Below, in pieces: positions 45,055 to 57,184 of a DNA stretch of 64,000 nucleotides (positions are counted from its first letter, which is position 1; each line of letters starts with the position of its first letter). The DNA comes from Anaeramoeba flamelloides (taxonomy: Eukaryota; Metamonada; Anaeramoebidae). Under the pieces are notes generated by a model, which saw nothing but the letters and a program-made list of their open reading frames with translations, did no database searches and was not told the DNA's origin. Location: positions 3,348,001 to 3,412,000 of the forward strand of contig JANTQA010000023.1 of the NCBI GenBank assembly GCA_027625915.1. Reading direction: 5' to 3'. A program made the position numbers and the translations under genes.

Positions 45055-46854
45055 ATGACAGCTATTGTAAAATATCAAAAAAAAAATAAATTAAATTTGC
45101 TTTTTGAAGCAATAAGTAATGTTGAAAATGATCAAAAAAAGGAAAATGTGAAAGAAAAAAACAATAATAAAGAATTCAGGTTATTAAAAAAGGAGACTGA
45201 ATACCCAACCAATTTCATTTACAAAAAACGTTTTTTTCACAAGAAAAATGAAAAAGAAAATATATTTTACTATTGTTTTCAATGCAAGGCCAATATTGTA
45301 ATAGATCGAAAAAGTGGTTTTATTGTGAAAGAGGGTAAGCATAAAAAGCACTGTAGGGAATGTCCTGAAATTAGTTGGACGGGATTAAGCTACGACGTTG
45401 AAAATTTTATTCGTAGTGAAATAGACAAAAATATCTATCGACCAGAAGAGGTCTTACAAAATGTTTATTCACATTACCATCATTTAGATTCTTTGTCACC
45501 CATTAAAATTTTAAGTGACAAAGAATTAAAAAGTAAGATAATCACACTGAGAAGACTGGCTATTCCGCCAAAACAAATTGATCAATTTTATCAAGGTAAC
45601 GAAAAAACAATTGAAAAAACAAAATTTTTAAGGATATTAACCCACGAACCAGAATTTTGTTGTATTTGGATAAGTAATTATCAATTAAATGTATTAAAAA
45701 TGACTAAACAGGTCTTTTTAGATGGTACATTTAAATGTACGCCAGCTAATTTTAAACAATTAATTGTAATTTCAACATTTTTAAAGGACGTAGAAAGATA
45801 CATGCCAATTGGTTATGTTTTATTAAAAAATAAAACAAAAAAAAACCTACAATTGGATGCTTGAAATGATCAAACAATTAGTTCCCGATTTAAAACCAAC
45901 AATCATTACAACCGATTTTGAAATCGGTTTAATCAACAGTATTCAAGAAAAATTCCCATACACTAAATTAATTTGCTGCTATTTCCATTTTTGCCAAGCA
46001 CTTCATCGAAAAAGGAAATCCCTAAAATTTTCAAAAGAAGAAGTGCTTAAATCACTATGTTTAGAATACGATCTTCGAATGTTTGCCAAAATGGACCCAC
46101 AATCAATTTTAGAAGGTCTCCAAACATTATTAAAGATACACAAAAATTCAGTAAAGCTAACCAAATTTATTAAATATTTTATCAAATTTTATGTAATCAA
46201 CGTTGGAATAACTAAGTGGAACCATTTCGTTTTTGGTAAATTTATCAAATTTACCAATTGTTTTTTGGAATGGTACAACAGTAGGCTCAATGGATTGATT
46301 CAAAATAAGAGAAATACGTTACATGAACTTTGTGTTATTTTAAAAAAAGAAGAGTTTTTTTGGTCTAACTCAATAATTAGAAGCAGAAAAGGTGCTGAAA
46401 AAAATCAAAAAGAAAAAGAATTCCTGATCGATAAAAAGTTAATTTTCCCACAAATCAAAGAAAAATATCAAAATACAGTAACATTAAAAGAACTTAAAAG
46501 AACTTATGAAATGTCTCTTTCACAGGAAGGTAGAATTAAAAAGCATCTTCAAATCACCAACAAACCCAAAAAAATTAAAACAAACCAAACAACAAAAAAC
46601 AAGAAACCAATTTCATTAACGAAATTTTTTCGAAAAATAAAACTAAAAAACCTCTTTCCAAAAAACAAAGAAACCAAAAAATCAATATTTATGACCCGAA
46701 TTTTGAGATAAACCAAGATAAATATAAAATTTTTTCTTCTTTTTTAATTGATACCGAACAAAAATCATCAATAAAGGAAAAAGTATTATCCAAAATTGAA
46801 ACAAATAACATAGAAGAAGAAAATTTAGAATTTCCATCGTTAGAGATAAATTAA
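45055..46854 (+). pseudogene. MULE transposase with two frame changes
   Basis: Likely start is the ATG at 45055 (MTAIVKYQKK). The frame is open farther upstream to 44911, with another ATG at 44953, but that part is hydrophobic and T-rich. The N-terminal part has a FLYWCH/GCM-like Cys/His pattern (YYCFQCKAN...KEGKHKKHC). The MULE catalytic core follows: first Asp in FLDGTFKCTP (codon 45721), second Asp in TTDFE (codon 45914), the family's C-x-x-H in CCYFHFCQ, and the Glu in FLEWYNSRLN (codon 46268). The frame changes within the A-run near 45836-45855 (before NWMLEMIKQ). It changes again between about 46555 and 46640, after which KPLSKKQRNQKINIYDP and SKIETNNIEEENLEF continue to the stop at 46854. 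Length and motif order fit MULE transposases. It would cut and paste the element by its TIRs. Confidence 0.85.
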
Positions 46855-46884
46855 GGAGACTTGAATCAAAAAAATTAATTATTA

Positions 46885-47705
46885 CTGTCAAATCTAAAAC
46901 CCGGAAATTTCTGAAACCCGGTAATTCCATTTTTCTGATCAATTGTAAATATTAGTAAAAAGTCAAAAATATACTCCCATTTTACAGACAAATAACTCAA
47001 TTACCCAGCAACTTATAACCTTTCCAATTGGGGCATTGGTTAAATATTCTGAATCCACCATTTTTAACTCTTTGATGAATTCAGAAATCAAAAAAATCCA
47101 AAATTTGTAAAATTAATTGAGAACATTAGTGAAAATTGAAAATCAAATTTATTGCGATTTTCCCTTTAGATAAATTCTAAATTTATTAGGAATCATCTTT
47201 ATAAGAATTATTTTGTTACATCATTTATGAAATAAGAGTTTTATTTACTTTATATCTTTCTTTTAATAATTTTTTCAAAATTTTAAATTTCTATTGGGAA
47301 CCTTAGAGGATTTATTTTTTGACAAAATGGTTTTCATAATTTAATGAAAATTCGAAATAATCAAACACCTCTCTCAAATTCAAATTCTCTCAAATATTTT
47401 AAAATGATGAAAATGTTTTTTATTTCAAAATTTAAAATCAAAAGTGGATTTTCATTTTTAGTAATGTTCTCAATTAATTTTACAAATTTTGGATTTTTTT
47501 GATTTCTGAATTCACCAAAGAGTTAAAAATGGTGGATTCAGAATATTTAACCAATGCCCCAATTGGAAAGGTTATAAGTTGCTGGTTAATTGGGTTATTG
47601 GTCTGTAAAATGGGAGTATATTTTTGACTTTTTACTAATATTTACAATGGATCAGAAAAATGGAATTACCGGGTTTCAGAGATTTCCGGGTTTTAGATTT
47701 GACTG
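46885..47705. mobile_element. Foldback element nested in the MULE
   Basis: 821 bp with inverted arms of about 260 bp (about 46885-47145 and 47447-47705). The arms are near-identical over CCCGGAAAT...CTGAAACCCGGTAATTCC and TTGGGGCATTGGTTAAATA, around a loop of about 300 bp. The termini read C(T/A)GTCAAATC. A TTATTA direct repeat flanks it (46879-46884 and 47706-47711). No coding sequence. It lies 30 bp after the transposase stop, so it inserted into the MULE. The class of the driving transposase is unknown. Confidence 0.85.
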
Positions 47706-47867
47706 TTATTACCCTTTTTATTTTTTCTTTTTTATTTTTTGAAAAAGTTGATCTTTTTTTCTTAAAAAAAAAATTAACAAAATTTGTCACCAACTTACGA
47801 ATTTTTTTTTTATTTTTTTATTTTATTACCAATCGCTTCCAAATCAAATTTAATGAGTGAGACATTA

Positions 47868-47922
47868 TCAAAACAATAACATACTAAAAGTTCGAAATTA
47901 TTTGCACGTTATTTTTACTACC
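47868..47922 (-). repeat. MULE terminal inverted repeat, right
   Basis: A 55-bp reverse-complement partner of the left TIR, ending ATTTTTACTACC; directly followed by the TTTCAAATT duplication at 47923-47931. Confidence 0.85.
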
Positions 47923-50869
47923 TTTCAAATTACTGGCATTTGTAGAAGAAATTGAAATAATTTTCACTTGATTTTCAATTTCCTTTTTCAAACAAAGCCA
48001 CAAATCACAACACTCTTTGAAAACTCTCAATTTATGGAAAAGAAAAATATGAAAAAGGAAGTGAAAATTTTTTCCCATTTAGAATTCAAATACCAGTATA
48101 TGTCTTTCGCTACAATTTCGGTATTTTTTATTTTTTCTAATTTCCAGTAATGGGTCCCATAAATAATATTCTCTCTTATATTATTATTCAAAATTGAATG
48201 GGAATTGTTGATCAATAAACTAATAAAGAAAAAAATTCAAAGAGAAAAAACTGAAACATTTTTTGTTATTTTGGAAACATAATTAAAAATCTATTAATTT
48301 GGAATTGAATGAAGAGTTACTTATTGAAAGGTGAATTTAAAATGGTTAAAAAAGTTTAGATACTCGGTTTTTTGATCATAAGAGATTGATACAAAATAGA
48401 TTTGTAATAAAAAACTAAATGTCTTGAAATACTACAATTTTTCGAAAAAATAAGAAGGTATTTTATTTTTTTGGAATAATTTTTTGGAAAACAACCATTT
48501 CAATTTCGAATTCTAAAGTATAAAATGGAATTCAGGGAAGAGTAAGACTGGAAATTCGTGTTTAATTCCTTTTTTAAAGTGAAATTTTTCATTCAAAAAT
48601 TAAATCCATAATAGACATCGGGGATTTGGTACTCATTTTCATTCATGAGATTTACTTTTTGAGATTATTTATTACAAAATGGATTTCAAAAATTACAAAT
48701 ACACATCAGGAATAAAACTGTTTGTGGCTTGAATGTTTGGTAGTAATTATATTTTATCTTTTTTTAGTTGAAGAAAAGATCAAAAAAGAGCAATTTATTT
48801 TCTCAACACATGGAAAGAATAGTTTAATTTCAATTTTGCATTTAAAATGGTTTTGTTTTGGTGGCGTGTGTTCAACTCGGTACAGAAAAACAGGAGTTGT
48901 ATTTATTCAAGAAAAAAATTATAAATGAAATTTCCATTTTTAAAAAGAAATAAAAATGTTTTCATAATTTATTCAAATTTTGGAAGAAAAACCAGCAAAC
49001 TCAAACCCTTATTTACAGATCTTGAAATGGTTTTGATTTTAGTAACTACAAAATAAGAAAACGTTGAAAATTTTTTTACATTTTTTTTCGATTTTAAGTA
49101 AAAGATTCTGGTGGTTTGTCGAACTCAAATAGTGAATCGGGGTTGGTTCTAACAATATTCTAATCGAATTTAGCTTTCTATATTCATTAAAACAAATTCT
49201 TTAAAAAAAAACATTGTCCCCGTATACTAAGACATATCATCATTTTTTGGTTTTGAATTAAAGGTGGAAATTTATTCTCAAAAGAGAACAAATCAATATA
49301 TTCAATAAACAATTTTTTGAAGAAAAGTATCAGAAAACTGTTTTATTATCTACCACCAAAACTAAATTAAATTCATTTATTCAAAATTCAGATTAAAATC
49401 CATTTTGGAAATTGTTTGGAATTAAGTTATTCCTCAAAATTTTCAATTTATTAATATAAATGGGTCACACTTTTTAAAAAAGATAATTTATTTGTTTATT
49501 GATTGAAATAAAGTAATTTTTCTAAATAAACAAGAAAAATCCTTTTTATTTAATTTTCAATTTAAATTTTTTTTATTTTTTGAAATTTCATAAATTATAT
49601 TTCAATTCTGTTTTGTTAATGAGAAATGTATGTACATCTCATTATTTTTCATATTCCAGTAATACACCAATTAAACCCAGAATTTTTGGAATTTAAAGTT
49701 TTTGTTTTATAATGAAATTTCTAAACATATATAAATTGGATTAATATAACCTTTAAAATAACTCTTTTTTTTTGATTTTTATTTAAAGATATAGTATCCA
49801 ATGAACGTTTGTAATCGTTATATGTTTCTTTAGAATTTTTTAAATTATAAACTCGGTATCTATTATTAAGAAATAATTATGAAATTATGTTATGGTGCAG
49901 ATATGTTCAGAAAAATTTTGTGAAAATTTATAGAGAATAACACGAGCAAAAAAACTTGTTTTTGATTAGAAAGTTTTGAAGAAAAAATCGATTTTGTAAT
50001 CGACTATTTGTGTGATAACCCGGTTTTATCAGAAGTGTTTGGACACACACGTGTGAGATATAACAAAGTTGTTTGTTCAAAAAATCAATTTGTTCACAAA
50101 AGCTCACAAAACAGAGACAATATGCAAGGAAATTAGAAAGAAACAAAAATAAAAAACATTGCATTTTTTTTCAAAATAACACCTGAAAACAAGAAAAAAC
50201 CTTTTTCTGGGAAAACTGTTCAAATAGTATTGTGGAAATAACAAAAAGTAGAACTTATTCTTTTCACAAGATTTTTATGTTCAAACATTTTCGAAACTTT
50301 TTTACCATTTTTTTTTCGGAAATAAATATTTCGATCGTTACCAATTAGGATACTCACTCATTCCGTTTTTCACTTTTGACGTTAATGTAACCTTTTATCA
50401 TCTTTCGAAAAAATTTTAACAAATTAAAATCTAAAGCAGTAAAGAGTTGATTAAGCAGATTAGAAAAACAAAAAACTAAAAATGGCCACTTTTTAAAAAG
50501 CTTCTTCAAGATAAGGGTAGACCTTTGTTATGTTTCTGTTATTAAAAAGTATCGATGAATAATTACTTTGGTTTTACAACTTTAAAAAAGAAAAATGTTC
50601 GAATCCAAAAAGGGCCATAAGTAACTTTCAAGAAAAATCAAACGCTAATGTTAACTTTTCAATTTTTTATCTTCAAACAGACAAGTTTAATTTTTTTTCG
50701 AAGAGAACTTTAAGTAGAAAATATATTGACTAAAAGTGAACCTTTAATAACATTTTGGAGATACTTTGAAGTTCCAAATTGAGACTGATAAGCCAACTGA
50801 GAAAAATGACCAAAATTTTTTATTTTTTTTTATTTTTCAATTAGAGTCTTACCGTTGTGTCAAATCAGA
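47923..50869. other. Gap downstream of the MULE
   Basis: Starts with the right TSD copy (47923-47931). The rest is AT-rich. Coding-like scraps occur at 47968-48120 (KKEVKIFSHLEFKYQYMSF), at 48769-48928 after a TTTTTTTAG acceptor-like site (QFIFSTHGKNSLISILHLKW...VVFIQEKNYK-stop), and around 49930-50150. None forms a complete gene model, so they may be exons of an unrecognised gene or relics. Confidence 0.45.
48769..48928 (+). other. Possible terminal exon
   Basis: Follows CTTTTTTTAG and encodes about 52 residues with Trp/Cys/His/Gly content (WFCFGGVCSTRYRKTGVVF) to a TGA. The upstream exon was not found and no family is recognised. Confidence 0.25.
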
Positions 50870-51379
50870 ATGACTGAGGAAGTACCACAAATTTATGTTC
50901 ATAGTAAAACCACCTTCAATAACCACTCTAACCAAATCTTTTTGATCAAACCTTCGCATAATCTTCCTAAAAACCTTTTTTTTTTATTTGTTTTTTTTGT
51001 GTTTTTTTCTTTCTACCTAACAGTAAGAGATTCAGATATTTTTTTACAATCACCCGATCTAGAAACCTTCCAGGTTCATCTTGAATTTGAAAAGTTACGA
51101 TTAAAAAGCAAAAGGAAGACAACAAGAGTGAAATGCAGAATCAATGAGGAGTTTGTTTTTTTTGTAAAAAAGCGTTCATCGACTCTCAAACTAAAATTGA
51201 TGAGCATCAATGATCTGACACAAAAAGAAACCTGTGTTGGAATGATTAAAATCCCTTTAATAGATCTCTCAGATGAAAAGCCACATGAAAAAACTTATGA
51301 CTTTGTTTCTCAAAATAAAAAATTTAAAGGAAAAAAAATTGGTTCCTTGACAGTCAAATCTCATTTTACATACACTCAA
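50870..51379 (+). CDS. C2-domain protein (3' exon unresolved)
   Basis: Exon 1 is 50870-50903 (MTEEVPQIYVH) and exon 2 is 51024-51379. The 120-nt intron (donor CATA|GTAAAA, acceptor ACCTAACAG|TA) is removed in phase 1, giving YVHIRDSDIFLQSPDLETF. The approximately 125-residue product matches a C2 beta-sandwich: first strand PQIYVHIRDSDI, then EEFVFFVKKRSSTLKLKLMS, and the KETCVGMIKIPLIDL strand typical of the C2 C-terminal half. C2 domains bind membranes, often through Ca2+. The usual acidic Ca2+-binding loops are only partly evident (DSD in loop 1), so Ca2+ dependence is uncertain. Exon 2 ends at CAA|GTAACC. The terminal exon may start after TTCTAG at 51549 or CTTTAG at 51575, and I cannot choose. 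It may be a short stand-alone C2 protein or the start of a longer one. Confidence 0.65.
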
Positions 51380-51679
51380 GTAACCAATTTTGTTTTTTCT
51401 TTTTTCTTTTATCTTTTATCTTTTTTCTTCATTTTTCTTCAAAAAAATTTCAATTTTGCTAACAACGTTCTGACATATAATTTTTTAATTTCCAAAATGA
51501 CAAAAACAATTCATGAATATTGTTGTGTTACAATTCACCAATTTCTAGAACTCAAAAAAAACTTTGCTTTAGTTACAAATCAATTCAGTCAAAAACAAAA
51601 TTTCTTGAAATGTGATTGAGACAAAGATTATGACAAACAGTTTTTTGAAAATATTGATAAATTCAAAAAAAGGCAAAAC

Positions 51680-52300
51680 AAAGCTTTTTATTTCCATATC
51701 CCTTTTTTTAAATTTGTTAACTCTACTTTCTTAACACACCCCATTTCAAAGAATATTTCAAAAATTGACTCGTTTTACAAAGTTTATTTGCATTTATGCC
51801 AATGAAATTCTTTAATTTACAGTAAAGTGGTAAATTTACAAAATAAAAATTTCAAAAAGGGAAATCAAACCAAAAAGTTTGTATCAGTTTACTGAATTGA
51901 CTAGCTGCTCGTTAAAAAACTACTCTCTCTTGTTTGTCTTTTAAATTTTAAATGTTCCAAACTAACAACTTCTTTCTTTGGTTGTCTATTTTTGAAAAAT
52001 TCAAAATTATATGTTGGCTCTTTTAATCTCATTTTCAATGCAATGAAAAAATTCAAACAAATTCAGCCATTTTAGGGGTGTGTCTTCCAAATGAATTTTC
52101 AACATACTGAGAAATTGAAAAAAAATTAAAAAAAAGTTTTTAGTTCCATTTCCTTTTTTTTAAATTTCACAAATTCTACTTTCTTAACACATCCCATTTC
52201 AAAGAATATTTCAAAAGTCAACTAGTTTTACCAATTTTCTTTACATTTAACAGAATAAAATTCTTTAATTTACAGTAAAGTGGTAAATTTAAAAAATAAA
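51680..52300 (+). repeat. Tandem duplication, about 453-bp period
   Basis: CTACTTTCTTAACACA(C/T)CC and CATTTCAAAGAATATTTCAA recur at the same spacing, as does TTTAATTTACAGTAAAGTGG. The first copy is about 51680-51860 and the second about 52135-52300. Neither copy codes. Confidence 0.75.
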
Positions 52301-52738
52301 AATTCAAATAAAAATTTCGAAACATTTATTTGAATTGATCTTATATTACAAAAACTATCCTTTTATATTGATTCTGGCGAAAAATATCTTTTGTTAACAG
52401 TTTAAAATAAATTATTTTTGGTACAAAAATGGCATTTATCGGTATTTTTTTTGAATTTATTTTTTGTTCTACTTTGAAACCTCACTAACCAAGTCCTTAA
52501 AAATTCACCTAAGAATATATTTGTTCTATTTGTTTTTTTTATTAAAGTTAGTTATGGTTACTTTTGTATTACTAGTGTTTGAATAATAAACGGGAATTAA
52601 TTTTCACTTGATCTTCATTTGTTGTATTTTTTTCTTTTACAAACTAATAGACATTTCAAAGAAATAGATTGCCAGATGTGATTTCTATTTATTTGTTTTG
52701 TACCTTTTTTAATCTATATATTAGGGTTTTTACGTCGT

Positions 52739-52872
52739 CTTTTTGCATAAAATGAATTACGCAACAGAAATTCCAAAATAGATTTTATTGATTACATTTT
52801 CAAGATCATTTAGTCTTTTTAGGTAATATTTTTGCAGAATATGAATTACGGAACAGAAATTCCAAAATAGAA
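52739..52872 (+). repeat. 43-bp direct repeat, about 90-bp period
   Basis: Two copies of a TTTTTGCA...ATGAATTACG(C/G)AACAGAAATTCC unit ending CAAAATAGA, with three or four differences. Confidence 0.75.
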
Positions 52873-54365
52873 GTTTTTTTTGAAATTAAAAGATCAAAAA
52901 GATCAATAAAGTATTTGAATTTAAAAAAAAATGAAACAAAACAAAAAATCATGTTTTTGGCTATTATTATTTCTTTTTATTGGGTCTTGTCTCAAACAAT
53001 CTTGGATTGCCTTGATTTGTGTAATACTATTCTACACAGAAATTGATCATTTAACAAGACAATTGCTGCCATACTCGTCAGTAGTTAATCCCAATACAAG
53101 ACAATTGCATATAAGAAGAAGATAAATTGCCCCACCATTTCTCTTCTTCAATATTTTCACCATTAAATTAGGACCACACTGTCGACTATTTTTCTTCATG
53201 ACACTTTTTAATGAAAAAAAAAAAAAAAAAAGATAACTAAAAAAAAAACCCTTTTGGAGAAAAAAAAGGAAAACTTATAAAAAATAAAATAAATTCTATT
53301 TTTTTGAAAATTTTTTTAAAAAATAAAACAAACCCCAAATATTCTTAAAAAATTTCTAATGTGTTGTTAAATTAAAAATAATTTAAAAAAATTTTTCCTT
53401 TAATTTCCATTTTTTCAAATTCGATAACTTTCCTTTCAAAATAGTTCTTTACAAAGATTATTTTCAAAGATAAACTTAATTTTTACAATTTTTCTCAACA
53501 GTTAAACCCATAAAATCTTTTTTCAAAGTTGAGTTAAAATTATTCACAAAATTGAAAATAAAAAGATTCAACTCTGAATTACTTTGGGTTTGTATTTATT
53601 TTTACAAATAGAGTAAAAAATTAATGATATTTTGATTAAAAAATTTCAATATCTCTTTGAAACTCATAAAATCTTTTTTTAGTAAGGGTTGTCCAAATTA
53701 ACAATTTTCAAAAATGGGAAAATGTACTTACTTCCTTAAATGATTTTAAAAAAGTTAAAATTATAAAATATTTTTTTAAATTTATCAGTAGTAAAAAAAT
53801 AAATAAAAAAAACCTAATAGTGGATAAACCATTAATATAATTGAAAATTTTTCAATACTAATTTATGAAAATAAAATTAGCACTTTTTTTTCATTTTATT
53901 TAATTTACTCAATAATTAGAATCACTATTCTCACAATCTCTGAGATTTTCAATTTTAAACACATTATGAATTAAATAATTAGACTTTTAAATCAGAGGTT
54001 GAAAAAAAAAAACAAATTAACAGATTATTTGGAATTTATCAATATCTAATAATTAAAACATTTTGCTAATCTTTTATCAAAAAAAAGTTGAAAAATAATG
54101 ATTATTTTTTTTTTTTTTGTAAAAATCACAGAAATCAAACCAAATGGAAAAAAAAAAAAAGAAAACGAACTTTAAATTTCTTACAAAAAAAGTCAAAAAA
54201 TCACGATTGAAAAGTTTTCAAATTTAAATTAAACTAAATTTAATCAGCATTGTATAAAAAATTCAAATATCTCATATTTTTTCATTACTATTTTATTATT
54301 AACATATTTGATTTTATTAACTTTTTTTATATTTGCTAATTTCTAAAAAAAAATTTTTTTAATAG

Positions 54366-57184
54366 AACCATCTTTTTGATCAAAAACGAGAAATAGAATG
54401 GAGAAAAAAATATAAAGAATTAGTTGAACTTCTTGTCGATGATAATTTTGAAATTTTATTTGCATTATCTGATGTTGTCCATTCTGGGGATGCTGATGAA
54501 GTGGCAAAAATTATTGTTGAAATTCTTCAAGGCTATCAACCCGAACTCACTGTAGGTTTTATTAACGAATCAATTGCAAGAGAAACCGAAAATACACGTA
54601 AATAATAAAAATAATACCCTTTCTTTTCAAATAAAAACAAAAATAAAACCAATCCTTTCTAATTTTTTTTTATTTATTAATATAATGTTTTAATTTATTC
54701 AATAAACAAATAAAAAAAATACACAAACAAACAAATCAATCAATCAATCAATATATAACTAAATTAATGAATCATCTAAACATCAAATTAATAGTTCAAC
54801 CACAACAACTTTTTAGAACAAATAGTATGGCAACCAAAATGATGACTTTTTATTCAAAGACTATTGGAAATGAATATTTAAGATCAACTTTAAAACAAAT
54901 ACTAACAGATTTAATAAAAAGAAAACAGTCATTAACAATAGATGAATTTAAATTAAAAGATGGAGAATCTATTGAAAAAAATATTGAAAAATTAGAACTT
55001 ACATGTGAAAAAGTGCTAAATAAAATTTTTAATTCACTTGAATTTTGTCCTAGGTAACATTATTAATTTTTTTTTTTTCTCAATTTTTATTCTTAACACA
55101 CATATATATATTCTAATAATGGGATAATTATTTTTCAAAAAACAATAAATAAATTATTTACATTAACATATAAAAAAAAAAAAAAAAAAAAACAGGCCAT
55201 TTCATCAAATCTGTAATAAATTGTATACCTGTGTTGGTAATAAATTTTCTGATTATAAAGAAATTTCTATTGCTGGTTTCTTTTTTTTAAGATATATGGG
55301 ACCTGCCATTATAAGCCCAGATGGATATCATGTTACTGACAAAATTACTGTTGGATCTTATCGATCAAATTTAATATTAATTGCAAAAGTTATTCAAGGT
55401 GTAGCTAATAGAACAGAACTTGGTGTAAAAAATAAAAGTTTACAGCCACTTTCAAAATTTACTGAAAAACATTTACCAGAATTAGATAAGGTGTGTATAA
55501 TAATATCTCCAATTCTATTTCAACTATTTTTTCTCTTTTTTTTCAAATATTTTTTTTTTTTTACAAAATTTTGATTCATTAACTGATGGATAAAATTTAA
55601 CGTTCACAAACCATTAATTACTGTTTTTAATATTATCCCACACTCCAATTTTAATAGTTTATTAAAGCATTAGCAACGGTTCCTGAAAAAACTGAAAATT
55701 CAAATAATCAGACGAAGAAAAATAAAAACCAAAAGGATGTACCAAAATTGACTGATTTTGGATCATTAATTTTATTACACAAGCATTTGATTTCATATAT
55801 TGATAAGATCGATGCACTTTTATCTAAAGATGAGGAAGAGCAAGATGAAGAAGGCACTGGATCATCCCTATTAAGCTTTTTAGGCGGCGAGGACCCTGTC
55901 ACAAGGCTGGCAATGTTGCTAAATGAATATCAAAAGCCACCAGCTGCAACATTTAAGAAGCTACATTCCATTCAAAACCATGTCTTACTTTCAAGAAAGG
56001 CAATCAAAATCACAGAAGATGCCTCAGATTTTATGGATCAAGAAAGTGAAGACGTCAAAATTTTGAATAAAAATTCACCATTTAATGGCGAAGCAAGGAA
56101 GGCAACACTAGTGTCAAGGAATTTAACAAAGTGTATCATTAAACTTTATCAAGCATTTCTGATTACAAATGAAGAAAACAATTTCCAAATCCTCAGTAAA
56201 GAAAAGAAAAAAAAAGGATCTTTATATTATAGATCATGTGACTGGGAGAAATTGAAAGCCACCGAAAAGTATAAAGAATTTTGTCAAAACACTCGCGAGC
56301 TGAACGCAGTAGATTTAAAAATATTGGATCCCTTTGAAACAGTGGCCTTTTGGATCAATACCTTGAATTTGTTATATTTACACGCGTCCGTTGAGAATGG
56401 TGGCGGGCCAGGTACGGTCTACCAAAGAAAGGAATTTAACAATTATAATCGCTATTTTATTGCAGGTGCCACCTATTCCATTGATGATATCATCCATGGT
56501 GTATTTAGAGGCAACCCCAAGAATTTCAGAGGCGCTCGTTATTTCAAAAGCCGAGACGATCCAAGAAGGATCTCTGTTCTTCAGCAATTTTCGCCCTATT
56601 TACATTTTGCCGTTTCCTACCTTGAAAGCGGTGCCTCCTTGCCCTACGTGTACAATGTAGAAAATTTGGAAAAGCAATTAATTCTTGTTACAAAGATCTT
56701 CTTTGAACAACACATCAATATCGTACATGAAAAGGAGCTCCAATTAGTCGTCCCCATGCAATTCAAATGGAATAAATCTGATTTTGGCAAATCAAATGAA
56801 AAAATTTATGATTTCATTGCACATGTCCTCAAAATATCAAATTCTGAAATGAGTAAAAAAATTATTAGAATAAGCCAAGTCGATTTTGAAATTAAATTCC
56901 AAAACAACCTTTCTCCAACTACTTTCGATAAATGGATGAAGCTTTATGAAAAGCAAAATGATCTTGAATATTTAAATTGGTTTATGAAACAAGAGGAAAA
57001 TAGCTTTCAAGTGAAAAGGGGGTCTTTATTTCCTTCCTTTTTAGAAGGTAATGATTTGTCGTCAAATAAACAATTGAAATCAGACAAAAAATCTAAATCA
57101 GAGCCTGAAAAAATTTTTAATTCGATAAAAAAAGATAAAAAATCTAGAATAAACTTTTTTAGAAAGAAATCAAATAAAAAGTAA
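54366..57184 (+). CDS. RasGAP with C-terminal DUF547-like domain (5' end missing)
   Basis: Exons 54366-54597, 54795-55053, 55196-55490 and 55658-57184 join in phase and give 770 residues; an upstream first exon is missing. The RasGAP domain spans exons 1-4. NTLQPQQLFRTNSMATKMM carries the expected arginine finger (codon 54815). FCPRPFHQICNKL is formed across a splice. The family signature FLRYMGPAIISPDG is followed by SNLILIAKVIQGVAN. RasGAPs speed GTP hydrolysis on Ras at membranes. Exon 4 adds a DUF547-like domain at about 56323-56720: FETVAFWINTLNLLYLHA, YFIAGATYSIDDIIHGVF, and HFAVSYLESGASLPYVY in place of the usual HFALSCG. The molecular role of DUF547 is unknown. The C-terminus is Lys/Ser-rich and disordered. 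The join itself is certain, since both lie in consecutive exons and exon 4 is one open frame. Confidence 0.88.

Larger units (their letters stand above)
44845..47922 (+). mobile_element. MULE (Mutator-like) DNA transposon, complete ends
   Basis: A 3078-bp element bounded by inverted repeats starting GGTAGTAAAAATAA and flanked by a perfect 9-bp TSD. It contains a FLYWCH-like zinc-binding region plus MULE transposase (45055-46854) and a later nested 821-bp foldback element (46885-47705) just past the transposase stop. The intact ends and exact TSD point to a fairly recent insertion. The transposase has two frame changes, so this copy is probably not autonomous unless those are assembly errors in A-runs. 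Confidence 0.88.
51620..54365. other. Gap with local tandem duplications
   Basis: Contains a roughly 180-bp direct duplication (51680-51860 and 52135-52300) and a 43-bp direct duplication (about 52739-52782 and 52829-52872). A 64-codon ATG frame at 52931-53125 begins with a hydrophobic stretch (WLLLFLFIGSCLKQSWIALIC), has no family match and is weak. The missing 5' exon of the RasGAP gene should lie toward 53100-54300. An ATG at 54145 with a Lys-rich frame is a candidate, but its donor phase does not fit. Confidence 0.5.

Noticed and set aside
54145-54200. ATG at 54145 as the RasGAP first exon
   Set aside because: Lys-rich frame, and the only nearby GT leaves phase 2 while exon 54366 needs phase 0.
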